From Bryobacterales bacterium (GTDB lineage: Bacteria > Acidobacteriota > Terriglobia > Bryobacterales > Bryobacteraceae), in the NCBI GenBank assembly GCA_003142355.1, contig PLMF01000062.1, forward strand, positions 14,323 to 27,869: a DNA stretch of 13,547 nt. Direction: 5' to 3'. The first letter of the stretch is position 1; the number at the start of each line of letters is the position of its first letter. Of this stretch, positions 6,425 through 13,390 are shown in pieces. The position numbers were made by a program, and so were the translations under genes. Below the pieces are notes generated by a model, which did not search any database, was not told where the DNA came from, and saw only the letters and a program-made list of their open reading frames with translations.

Positions 6425-7717
6425 ATGAGGTCCCCGACCCGAAGATCCTTTCTCGGCGCCGCCGCCATCCCCCTGCTGGAAGGCGCCCAGACCCGCCCGG
6501 CGTTCCGCAAGCGCGTCCACCCGCTCGAAGGCGTCGCGCGTGAAAACCTCAAGATCCAGGACGTGACAGTCACCATCATGTCCTATCCACTGCCCCCCGA
6601 TAAGCAGTGGATCGCGGGCCGCGCCGTCACCTGGAAGACGGACCTGATCCTGATCGAGATCTTCACCGATAAAGGCATCGCCGGCATCGGCGAGACCAGC
6701 CCCTATGCGGGCCCGGACGCGGTCAAGAAGCTCATCGACGAACAGATCCGGCCCACGCTCATCGGCCAGAACCCGTTCGATGTCGAATACCTGGGCGCGG
6801 CCTGGAGCGGGACGCGCGCCTTCGCCGGCATCGACGCCGCCTGCTGGGACATCATCGGCAAAGCCGGCAACTCCCCCGTCTACAAGCTGCTCGCCACCGA
6901 TGCCGAACCCCAGCCCCGCCTCCGCATGTACGCCTCCGGCGGCGTCGAATACGCTTGGTACAAGCGGCCCGACGACCTCATCGACGAAGCCGTGCGCCAC
7001 AAGGAAGAGGGCTACACCGCCTTCAAGTTCCGTATCGGTTCGGAGTGGGCCAACAGCGGCATGACTATTCAGAAATACATCCCGTACCTGCGCCGTATGC
7101 GCGCCGCCGTCGGCCCCGCTTTCGACCTCATGCAGGAGGCCAACATGCGGCTCAGCCTGGAGCAGTGCCTGGAACTGGCGCCGGTTCTCGAAGAGCTCAA
7201 ATTCCATTGGTTCGAGGAGCCCATCGGCACCAGCCGGCCGGACTCCCTCGAGGGTTATCTCAAAGTCCGGGCCGCCTGTCCGCACGTCATGGTGTCGGGC
7301 GGCGAGAGCCGCACCAACCGCTTCGAATTCAAGGAGTGGATCGACCGCGACGCGTACGACATCGTGCAGCCCGACTGCAACGTCACTGGGCTGACCGAAG
7401 CGTGGCACATCGCCCGCCTGGCGAACCTCCGCCGGAAGTACTGCTGCCCGCACAACTGGCATGGCGGCCTCTCCACCATGGCCAACGCCGCGCTCGTGGC
7501 CGCCATCCCCAACCGCCACATGCTGGAGCTGAACCAGACCTGCAATCCCTTCAAAGAGGAGATCTTCAAGGACCCGCTCATCGTGAAGAAGGGCTATATG
7601 GACTTGCACAACAAGCCCGGGTTCGGCATGGAGCTCAAACCGGGCATCGCGGAGAAGTTCCCCTACCTGCCCGGCCGTTACGACAAGCCGAATCCGGACC
7701 TTCCGCCGCTTCCTTAG
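6425..7717 (+). CDS. Enolase superfamily protein, mandelate racemase/muconate lactonizing type, with Tat leader
   Basis: The protein has 430 residues, longer than typical family members (about 370-400) because of an N-terminal leader with a twin-arginine motif (TRRSFLGAAAIPLL, residues 5-18). Residues 44-160 are the capping domain (GIAGIGETSPYAG, AFAGIDAACWDIIGK) and 165-400 the barrel. Likely metal ligands are E238 (QEAN, where mandelate racemase has Asp), E264 (WFEEP) and E294 (SGGES). D317 (QPDCN) and H343 (CPHNWHGG) are placed like the His-Asp dyad. The usual KxK at the second strand is K201-F-R203 here. The family abstracts a proton alpha to a carboxylate, so a sugar-acid dehydratase or epimerase is likely; the substrate cannot be read. 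It heads an operon with the IolE-like gene 23 bp downstream. Confidence 0.9.
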   Translation: MRSPTRRSFLGAAAIPLLEGAQTRPAFRKRVHPLEGVARENLKIQDVTVTIMSYPLPPDKQWIAGRAVTWKTDLILIEIFTDKGIAGIGETSPYAGPDAVKKLIDEQIRPTLIGQNPFDVEYLGAAWSGTRAFAGIDAACWDIIGKAGNSPVYKLLATDAEPQPRLRMYASGGVEYAWYKRPDDLIDEAVRHKEEGYTAFKFRIGSEWANSGMTIQKYIPYLRRMRAAVGPAFDLMQEANMRLSLEQCLELAPVLEELKFHWFEEPIGTSRPDSLEGYLKVRAACPHVMVSGGESRTNRFEFKEWIDRDAYDIVQPDCNVTGLTEAWHIARLANLRRKYCCPHNWHGGLSTMANAALVAAIPNRHMLELNQTCNPFKEEIFKDPLIVKKGYMDLHNKPGFGMELKPGIAEKFPYLPGRYDKPNPDLPPLP

Positions 7718-7723
7718 CGGCGG
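7703..7723 (+). other. Intercistronic hairpin over the stop codon
   Basis: CCGCCGCT (7703-7710) and AGCGGCGG (7716-7723) are perfectly complementary around a five-base loop, TCCTT. The TAG stop of the enolase-type gene (7715-7717) sits at the loop and 3' arm. There is no T-run, so it is not an obvious terminator. It could protect the upstream message from 3' decay or tune translation of the next gene, whose start is 17 bases downstream. Confidence 0.6.
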
Positions 7724-7740
7724 CGCTAGGATATGAATGC

Positions 7741-8652
7741 ATGAACCAACCAAAATGGCATCGCAGAGAGTTTATCCGCCTGACGGCCGCCGCGGCTGCC
7801 GGCGCGTCGCTGGGCGCGGCCCAACGCAATATCTACTGGGGTCTCGGCGCGGTAACCTGGACGGCTAAGGCGGCCGGCCCCATACACTGGTCGCAGATCT
7901 GCCCCGACGTTCAGGCGGCCGGGTTCGACGGCGTCGAGCCGTTTACCACTGCCAACCTGCAGGTCAACGACCAGAACATGAACGAGCTGGCCGAGCTGCT
8001 GCCCAAGCACAAGCTGCGCGTTTCCACCATCTACTGGGGCGACACCTTCCACCTGCCCGCCGAGGAGGAGCGTCTGCTCAGGGAATGCCGCCGTTTTCTG
8101 GGCTATCTCCAGCGCTTCGAGAGCCAGCGGCTCACCTTCGGCCCGCCGCCTCCCAACGTGGAGGACGAAGCCGCCGCCATCCGCCAGACCGCCAAGGTCA
8201 TGAACGCCATCGGCCGCATCGCGCTCGAGGAATACAAGATCAAGGCTGACATCCATCCCCACGTCGGCAGCCTCATCGAGAATCCGCGCCAGATCGATTC
8301 GTTGATGAAGCAGACCGACCCGAAGTACTTCAACCTGGGCCCCGATACGGCCCAGCTCTGGATGGGCGGCGGCGACCCGGTCGAGATGTTCGAGAAGTAC
8401 AAGAACCGGCTGGTCTACATGCACTACAAGGACGTGCGCGCCTACAACCGCGGCCTGCGCGGCTACATGGACAACGTGATCGAGCTCGGGCGCGGCGTCA
8501 TCGACTTCCCCGCGCTCCACCGCATCTTGAAAAGCATCGGCTATCGCGGCTGGATTACCATCGACCTGGACAACGCGCGCATTTCGCCGCTCGAGAGCGC
8601 ACGGGTCCAGATGGAATACATCAAGAAGGTTCTCGAACCGATCTACACATGA
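7741..8652 (+). CDS. IolE-like sugar isomerase/epimerase (xylose isomerase-like TIM barrel) with Tat leader
   Basis: The protein has 303 residues. An RREFIRLTAAAAAGASLGAAQ leader (residues 8-28) looks like a twin-arginine signal. The barrel shows the family's order of motifs: GFDGVEPF (E66), a KADIHPHVGSLIENP block (H172, H174), NLGPDTAQLWMGGGDPVEMF (D202), LVYMHYKDV (H228, D231), ELGRGVIDFP (E248) and GYRGWITIDLD (D275, D277). In inosose dehydratase-type members the last site is usually Glu and the DTA motif is followed by His; here they are Asp and Gln. It would bind a divalent metal and interconvert or dehydrate a sugar or inositol derivative; the substrate is unknown. The ATG at 7741 keeps the leader intact; the frame is open far upstream but overlaps the enolase-type gene there, so an earlier start is unlikely. 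The ribosome site is weak (TAGGA at 7727-7731). Confidence 0.88.
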   Translation: MNQPKWHRREFIRLTAAAAAGASLGAAQRNIYWGLGAVTWTAKAAGPIHWSQICPDVQAAGFDGVEPFTTANLQVNDQNMNELAELLPKHKLRVSTIYWGDTFHLPAEEERLLRECRRFLGYLQRFESQRLTFGPPPPNVEDEAAAIRQTAKVMNAIGRIALEEYKIKADIHPHVGSLIENPRQIDSLMKQTDPKYFNLGPDTAQLWMGGGDPVEMFEKYKNRLVYMHYKDVRAYNRGLRGYMDNVIELGRGVIDFPALHRILKSIGYRGWITIDLDNARISPLESARVQMEYIKKVLEPIYT

Positions 8653-8674
8653 AGCGGCCGGTGATGGAAAACAA

Positions 8675-8751
8675 TGGTGGGCCCGCGGCGACTCGAACGC
8701 CGGACCTCTACCGTGTCAAGGTAGCGCTCTAACCAACTGAGCTACGGGCCC
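8675..8751 (-). tRNA. tRNA-Val (anticodon GAC)
   Basis: A complete 77-base cloverleaf can be folded on the minus strand. The acceptor is GGGCCCG/CGGGCCC with discriminator A and an encoded CCA. The D arm is GCTC AGTTGGTTA GAGC. The anticodon arm is CTACC-TTGACAC-GGTAG, giving anticodon GAC. The variable loop is AGGTC, and the T arm is CGGCG-TTCGAGT-CGCCG. All stems are fully paired. It lies antisense to the IolE-like gene's direction, 22 bases past that gene's stop, and has its own promoter-like -10. No integrase or duplicated 3' end is visible, so there is no sign of use as an attachment site. Confidence 0.97.
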
Positions 8752-8773
8752 TTCGGTGAGGCGTGAATTCAAA

Positions 8774-8782
8774 AGTATAACA
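8774..8782 (-). promoter_or_regulatory. Extended -10 promoter of tRNA-Val
   Basis: The minus strand reads TGTTATACT, a TGn extension joined to a TATACT -10 hexamer (8774-8779). The predicted transcription start is near 8767, about 16 bases before the tRNA's first base. No good -35 is present at 17 bases, which fits an extended -10 promoter. It sits in the 54-bp gap after the DUF72 stop codon. Confidence 0.55.
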
Positions 8783-8805
8783 TGCGCGCTGCGCCGCTTC
8801 CCGCT

Positions 8806-9759
8806 TCACGGCTCCACCAGCGACAGAATCGTCAGCGGCGCATTTCCCTCCAGGCGGTTGTTCACAAACAGGAAAAGGAACTGCTTGTTCTCCCGCGCCC
8901 GCCCCATCAGCGCGCGCATCGATTCGCGCGCCTCCGGATTCGGGTCCTTCACTTCGGTGTACGGGGAGAACATCGCCACCGCGTCCTCGTACGGCCGGCC
9001 CCGGCCGAGCAGCGCGCGGCACACCAGGAAATCCGCCGTCGCGGATTCGGGAATCGCCAGTTGGCGCCCCAATTCCGGCATCCTCGACCACGCGTTATAT
9101 ACGTGCGCCACCCCGTGCCTGCGCAGGCAGGCGAAGTAATCCCGCGCCAGGAATTCGGGATTGCGGATCTCGATGCCGTAGCGGAACTCCGGCGGCAGGT
9201 TCGCCAGGAACGGGTCCAGCCGGTCGAGAAACTCGCTCGCATCCGCGAAAGAGCTGCGGCCGAACGCTCCGAACTCGAAGATCAGCAGCGCGGTCTTCGC
9301 CCGGTGCGGCAGCAGCGGCCGCAGGAACATTTCCTCCAGCACCCGGACGTCGAGGAACGCTTCGTTCGCCTTGCCCGCCTGCGCCCCATAGCGCGCGTGC
9401 CGCGGAAACACCTTGCAGGTGATCTGTTCCGGCACTTTGAAAGCGAAGCGAAAGCTCTCCGGCGCCTGCCCGAACAGCCTGCGCCAGAAATCTTCCGTGG
9501 GGAACTGGTAGAACGCGAAATCGCCGCACACCGTGTGGAACGTTTCGGCGTATTCCCTCAGACACTCGGTTTCGAAGAGCCGCTTCGAGAACCGGCCGCG
9601 CGAAAGGTAGCGCCCGCGCGTGTACACCTGCCCCAGCCACCCTTCGTATTTCCAGGAACTGCCGCCAATGTAAATGTTCTCGGATGCCGCCGACTGCAAC
9701 TTCGCCGCCAGTCCCTCGCGGTCGAACCCGCCCGGCTCTTCGAACAGCGCTCCTATCAT
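8806..9759 (-). CDS. DUF72 domain protein (YecE-like)
   Basis: The protein has 317 residues. DUF72 hallmarks are IYIGGSSWKYEGWLGQVY (residues 29-46), FYQFPTEDFWRRLF, the FRFAFKVPEQIT strand, LLIFEFGAF, FRYGIEIRNPEFL and FLFLFVNNRLEGNAPLTI at the end. The fold is a TIM barrel related to sugar isomerases; the biochemical role is unknown. No signal peptide is seen, so it is probably cytoplasmic. The ATG at 9759 gives the full domain but has no clear ribosome site. A TACAAT at 9774-9779 would put the transcript start about eight bases upstream, so the message may have almost no leader. It is divergent from the DinB-family gene and lies just upstream of the tRNA. Confidence 0.88.
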   Translation of the reverse strand: MIGALFEEPGGFDREGLAAKLQSAASENIYIGGSSWKYEGWLGQVYTRGRYLSRGRFSKRLFETECLREYAETFHTVCGDFAFYQFPTEDFWRRLFGQAPESFRFAFKVPEQITCKVFPRHARYGAQAGKANEAFLDVRVLEEMFLRPLLPHRAKTALLIFEFGAFGRSSFADASEFLDRLDPFLANLPPEFRYGIEIRNPEFLARDYFACLRRHGVAHVYNAWSRMPELGRQLAIPESATADFLVCRALLGRGRPYEDAVAMFSPYTEVKDPNPEARESMRALMGRARENKQFLFLFVNNRLEGNAPLTILSLVEP

Positions 9760-9773
9760 GCCCGTGCGATTTC

Positions 9774-9779
9774 ATTGTA
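9774..9779 (-). promoter_or_regulatory. Candidate -10 box of the DUF72 gene
   Basis: TACAAT on the minus strand lies 14 bases before the ATG at 9759. The predicted start point leaves a leader of about eight bases, which would explain the missing ribosome site. No convincing -35 is seen in the 58-bp divergent gap. Confidence 0.3.
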
Positions 9780-9817
9780 GCTCCGGCCGTTTCCACCACC
9801 GCGCGGCGGGGATTACC

Positions 9818-10318
9818 ATGGATGTCGGTACCATGTCCGACATACCAGCGCTATTGGAACGATACCGCCGCGGCCCGGAGCTGTTGGCCGTGGTCCTGAC
9901 CGGCGTTTTTGGCGACGAGGAGGATTTCCTGCCCGCTCCAGGCAACTGGAGCATCCGGCAGATTGTCGCTCACCTGGCCGACGCCGAGATGGTGGGCGCG
10001 CATCGTTTCCGCCAGGTCGTCGCCGAAGACAACCCCACCCTGGTCGCCTTCGACCAGGATGCCTGGGCTCGCAACCTCGATTACGCGCGCCGCAAGCCCA
10101 AACAATCTCTCGAAACCTTCCGGCGCATTCGTGCCGAGAATTACGATCTGCTCAAGGGGCTCCCCGAAACCGCTTTCGAGCGCGCCGGCAACCACACCCG
10201 GAATGGGCCGATGACCCTGCTCCGCCTGCTCGAGGCCTACGCCGCCCACGCCGAGACGCACGCCCGCCAGTTGCAGGAAATCCGCGAGGAGTTCAAGCGC
10301 GCGAAGGGGAAGAAGTGA
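9818..10318 (+). CDS. DinB/YfiT-family putative metal-dependent protein
   Basis: The protein has 166 residues from the ATG at 9818, which follows GGGGA at about seven bases. The same frame is open back to 9674, but that stretch overlaps the divergent DUF72 gene and reads as low-quality sequence. A second ATG at 9833 is possible. The chain is a four-helix bundle with the DinB metal triad: H52 (IVAHLADAEMVGAHR), H144 and H148 (YAAHAETHARQL). NWSIRQIVAHLADAE is the most typical segment. Members include thiol transferases and proteins of unknown function, so no reaction is assigned. It is soluble, with no signal peptide. The next gene starts 59 bp downstream on the same strand and may be co-transcribed. 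Confidence 0.87.
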   Translation: MDVGTMSDIPALLERYRRGPELLAVVLTGVFGDEEDFLPAPGNWSIRQIVAHLADAEMVGAHRFRQVVAEDNPTLVAFDQDAWARNLDYARRKPKQSLETFRRIRAENYDLLKGLPETAFERAGNHTRNGPMTLLRLLEAYAAHAETHARQLQEIREEFKRAKGKK

Positions 10319-10377
10319 AGCGCGCGTTGAACCTGCTTCTCGGAATGTGTTGCCGTTGCCTGTTGTAGACTGTCTAG

Positions 10378-12222
10378 ATGCGTCTGGTTCAACCAACGGC
10401 ACAATGCTTTCCTTGCTGCCTCTTCCTCTCGTCTCTTCTCTTCGCGGCCGCACCGGGGTACGCGCAGCCGTCCGGCGGGCCTTACGGTCCCATCGATCGG
10501 CGCTACGAGATCCCCAAGGCCGCGCACGTCTATTACGTTGCCCCCGGCGGAAAGGCCGGCTCCCCGGGGACGACGCTCGAACAACCGACGACGCTCGAGG
10601 CGGCCATCGAGCGCGTCGTCACCGGCGACGCCATCGTGATGCGCGGCGGCGTCTACCGCACCGGCGGCCTCAGCCTCAACCAGGGCATCACGCTGCAGCC
10701 CTACGCCGGCGAACGGCCGGTCCTCAAGGGCACCGAGGTCGCGGCCAAGTGGGAGGCGCTGCGCAACAACGTTTGGAGGACCTCCTGGACGCGGTTCTTC
10801 CCGGCCGAGCCCCGGAGTTGGTGGCAGCGCGGCCGCGAGGGCATGCGGACGCCCCTGCATCGCTTCAACAACGACATGGTGTTCGTCGACGGCGAGCTGC
10901 TGAAGTCCGCGGGTTGGGAGGGAGAGCTCGACGCCCATTCCTTCTACATCGACTACAAGGGCGGCTACGTGTACATTGGTGTCGATCCCGCCAATCGGCT
11001 GGTCGAGATCACCGCCTTCGACGGTGCGCTGGTTCGAACCAGTGCTCCGGTCCACGGCAAGACATCGGATCGCAAGGGCCCGGTCATCCGCGGGATAACC
11101 TTCACCCAGTACGCCTACCGCGCGCTCGAGGTGGAGGGCAAGAAGCACTTCACCGCCGCCGACGAGCCCACCGACGAGCCCGTGGGCCTGTCCGATCCTG
11201 CCACCTTCGGCAAGGAGGTGGTGGGCACGTTGCTCGAGAACGTGACCATCTCCTACTGCTCGCGCGTGGCTGGTTACTTCCGCGGGGACGGCCTCGTCAT
11301 CCGCAACTCGCTCGTCAGCGACACCGGCACGGAAGGGATCTACGTCATCGGATCGTCCGATGTCCTCCTGGAGAGGAACATCGTCCGGCGCAACAACGTC
11401 AATCAGCTCACCGGCTACTACCCGGCCGCGGTCAAGATCTTCAACCAGACCCGCCGCGTCACGTTCCGCGACAACCTGGTGATCGAACAGCCCTACTCGA
11501 ACGGCGTCTGGTACGACGTCGGCAACCGCGACGGTGTCTTCGTGAACAACTGGATCGAGGGGGCGATCAACGGCTTCTTCTTCGAGATCTCACGAGGGGT
11601 GACCGTGGCGGGCAATGTCTTCGTCCGCTGCGACAGGGGCATCTTCGTGCTGAACTCCGCGGACGCGCGCGTGTACAACAACACGTTCGTGGACACACCC
11701 GCGTCCTTCGAGCGCACCGAGCGCAGCGCGACGGGCGACCACTTCGGCTGGCATCCCTCCACGGGCCCGGACGTGGACCAACGCGAGGGCCACGTGTTCG
11801 TGAACAACCTGCTGGTTGCGAGCCGGGCGTACCGCGGCCCGCTGCTGCGTTTCGAGCAACCGGCGTCGCTCTGTGCCAAGCTCCCGCGCCCGCAGGCCAA
11901 ACAGGTCGATGGCAACGTCTACGCCGCTGCCACGTCATCGCCTCTCATCGTGTGGAGCCCCGCGCCCACCGACAACTGTATCTCCAGGCTTGGGTCGCTC
12001 GACGAGTTCCGCAAGCTGGTGCCCGCGTTCGAGCCCCATGGACGGCAGCTCGATCAAACTCCGCGGTCGATCTTCAAGGCCCCGGACCTCGGCCGGTACG
12101 AACTGCTGCAGCCGCTTCCGCAAACGCCGGCAGCGGAGATGCTCCCCGCGGACGTCCGCCAGCTCCTGGGCTGGAGCGAGGAGGAGGCGCGCTCCCCGGG
12201 CGCGTACCCGTTCCGCCGCTAA
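10378..12222 (+). CDS. Secreted right-handed parallel beta-helix protein
   Basis: The protein has 614 residues with a signal peptide (CLFLSSLLFAAAPGYAQ, about residues 14-30). Residues 50-115 (YYVAPGGKAGSPGTTLEQPTTLEAAIERVVTGDAIVMRGGVYRTGGLSL) are the typical entry to pectate-lyase-like beta-helix proteins. Residues about 285-500 repeat short strand-turn rungs such as LLENVTISYC, LVIRNSLVSD, VLLERNIVRRNN, VTFRDNLVIE, VFVNNWIEG, VTVAGNVFVRC and ARVYNNTFVD. The fold suggests binding or cleavage of a polysaccharide outside the cell, but no catalytic residue set can be named. The C-terminal 100 residues (SLDEFRKLVPAFEPHGRQLDQTP...) are common in this group. The ATG at 10378 lacks a clear ribosome site. 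The overlapping +1 frame over the whole gene is a shadow rich in Arg and Pro. Confidence 0.85.
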   Translation: MRLVQPTAQCFPCCLFLSSLLFAAAPGYAQPSGGPYGPIDRRYEIPKAAHVYYVAPGGKAGSPGTTLEQPTTLEAAIERVVTGDAIVMRGGVYRTGGLSLNQGITLQPYAGERPVLKGTEVAAKWEALRNNVWRTSWTRFFPAEPRSWWQRGREGMRTPLHRFNNDMVFVDGELLKSAGWEGELDAHSFYIDYKGGYVYIGVDPANRLVEITAFDGALVRTSAPVHGKTSDRKGPVIRGITFTQYAYRALEVEGKKHFTAADEPTDEPVGLSDPATFGKEVVGTLLENVTISYCSRVAGYFRGDGLVIRNSLVSDTGTEGIYVIGSSDVLLERNIVRRNNVNQLTGYYPAAVKIFNQTRRVTFRDNLVIEQPYSNGVWYDVGNRDGVFVNNWIEGAINGFFFEISRGVTVAGNVFVRCDRGIFVLNSADARVYNNTFVDTPASFERTERSATGDHFGWHPSTGPDVDQREGHVFVNNLLVASRAYRGPLLRFEQPASLCAKLPRPQAKQVDGNVYAAATSSPLIVWSPAPTDNCISRLGSLDEFRKLVPAFEPHGRQLDQTPRSIFKAPDLGRYELLQPLPQTPAAEMLPADVRQLLGWSEEEARSPGAYPFRR

Positions 12223-12252
12223 CCCGCACCCGAGTGGTCTGCGAAAACCTGG

Positions 12253-12356
12253 GAAAACCTGGGGACTGACGAATGTGTCCCAAGGCGCGCGCAGCCCACG
12301 CCAAACACCTCTCGACGCACCGCCGCGTGGACACATCCGTCAGTCCCCGGGTTTTC
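12253..12356. repeat. 104-bp imperfect palindromic repeat element
   Basis: The left arm 12253-12280 and right arm 12329-12356 are 28 bases each and complementary at 26 positions, around a 48-base GC-rich centre. Each arm contains a GGGGACTGAC core. A partial extra copy of the left arm's end (GAAAACCTGG at 12243-12252) sits directly before it, giving a ten-base tandem repeat. It lies between the converging 3' ends of the beta-helix and HDOD genes. It has the look of a REP/MITE-type mobile palindrome; no transposase is present in the window. The remaining intergenic DNA (12223-12252 and 12357-12507) shows nothing I can name. Confidence 0.75.
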
Positions 12357-12507
12357 GCCCTTTACGGAACCCCTCGGTCTCGATGTGTGAGAAATGCGGA
12401 CTAAGGACATCACGGGAGCAATCCCCCAGAACGCCGTTTCCCCAGGGGTTGCGGCACCCGGCAGTTCCACAAGTCGGCATCCCGCTCATGTGATTTCCGT
12501 GACCGGC

Positions 12508-13377
12508 TCAACCTCCCATCACTCTAATCTGCTCGAGAATCTCATTGCGAAGCTTATCCGGGGCCAGTGCCGCATGGTTTTCGAGAGCTTTCGGCAGCAC
12601 GAGTGGCGGTGGCTGCTCCCGCTGGCGCACCTCCGAGAATCCCAAGGAATCCGCCAAATGGCACGCCGTTCGGACCAGCGCCAGTGACCGTCCGGGCCGG
12701 GTCGGTTGACCGAGCTGGTTCTCGTGGTGGTGGGTCATGCACTCGTGCAGAAATGCCGGAAAGCCCCACTTGCGTCCTACAACCGCGCCAGCTTGGCAGT
12801 GATCCATGCCAAACAGGTCCTTCTCCAGTTGGTTTGCTTCGGACATGTCTGCAAACTCCCGGGTGATTTCGGCCTCGTATCGAGGCCCCATGATGAGAAG
12901 AAATCCCAGCCGGCCCAGATCGTGGGTGAGCCCGGCCGTGTACAGGTCCGGCAAACCGGACAGACCGCCCAGATTGTCCGCGATCAAGGCCGTGGCGATG
13001 CCGTGCGACCAGATGTCGCGAATGTGTCCAGTGCGGGGCTGGTTGCGAACGAAGTAGCCTATTGCAATGATGGTGGCCAAGTCTCTTACCCTCTCCAGGC
13101 CCAGGTGCGTGAGGGCACGGCGAATGGTGGCGACTTCCGCTCGATTGCCGAACAGCGGAGAATTCGCCACCAACAGGAGATCCGCGGCAAGAGCCGGGTC
13201 GGAGTTGAACGCCAACTCGAAGTCCCTCATCGCCGATGTGCTCTCGCTGGAAATGTTCAATAATTTCAGGGCAGCCGGGTGAAACGGTGGTAGCTTCGAA
13301 AGACAAACAACCGTCGCATCGCGGCGCTCGACAGGGTCGTCGAGACCCGCCAATGAAGGTGTAACCGGAGCCTGCAA
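12508..13377 (-). CDS. HDOD-domain regulatory protein
   Basis: The protein has 289 residues from a TTG start. HDOD signatures run in order: LPPFHPAALKLLNISSE, DPALAADLLLVANSPLFGNRAEVATIRRALTHLGLERVRDLA, then IWSHGIATALIADNL and LYTAGLTHDLGRLGFLLIM, where the HD pair is retained, and CMTHHHE. HDOD proteins resemble HD phosphohydrolases and usually act in signalling or cell-cycle and motility control, often without proven catalysis. No second domain is attached. The frame stays open to a TTG at 13425, but the TTG at 13377 is preceded by a perfect AGGAGG at seven bases and leaves a normal short lead-in to the domain. It converges on the beta-helix gene with the palindromic element between them. 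Confidence 0.87.
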   Translation of the reverse strand: MQAPVTPSLAGLDDPVERRDATVVCLSKLPPFHPAALKLLNISSESTSAMRDFELAFNSDPALAADLLLVANSPLFGNRAEVATIRRALTHLGLERVRDLATIIAIGYFVRNQPRTGHIRDIWSHGIATALIADNLGGLSGLPDLYTAGLTHDLGRLGFLLIMGPRYEAEITREFADMSEANQLEKDLFGMDHCQAGAVVGRKWGFPAFLHECMTHHHENQLGQPTRPGRSLALVRTACHLADSLGFSEVRQREQPPPLVLPKALENHAALAPDKLRNEILEQIRVMGG

Positions 13378-13384
13378 GCGGCAA

Positions 13385-13390
13385 CCTCCT
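13385..13390 (-). promoter_or_regulatory. Consensus ribosome binding site selecting a TTG start
   Basis: The minus strand reads AGGAGG followed by seven bases and TTG at 13377-13375. No ATG or GTG is available in frame upstream of the domain. This is the strongest Shine-Dalgarno match in the window and decides the start of the HDOD gene. The upstream 13391-13547 stretch holds a weak TATAGT (13437-13442) without a matching -35 and no further gene. Confidence 0.75.

Noticed and set aside
6955..7740. Upstream extension of the IolE-like gene's frame
   Set aside because: This part is the +1 shadow of the enolase-type gene; real family sequence and the export leader begin at 7741.
6332..7753. 473-codon minus-strand frame opposite the enolase-type gene
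   Set aside because: It is a high-GC codon shadow rich in Val, Leu, Gly and Asp; the plus strand carries clear family motifs and a strong ribosome site.
8675..8751. tRNA-Val as integration site of a genomic island
   Set aside because: There is no integrase, no partial duplicate of the tRNA 3' end and no change to mobile-type genes beside it.
10347..12269. 640-codon plus-strand frame over the beta-helix gene
   Set aside because: It is a shadow in another frame, rich in Arg, Gly and His, without rungs or a signal peptide.
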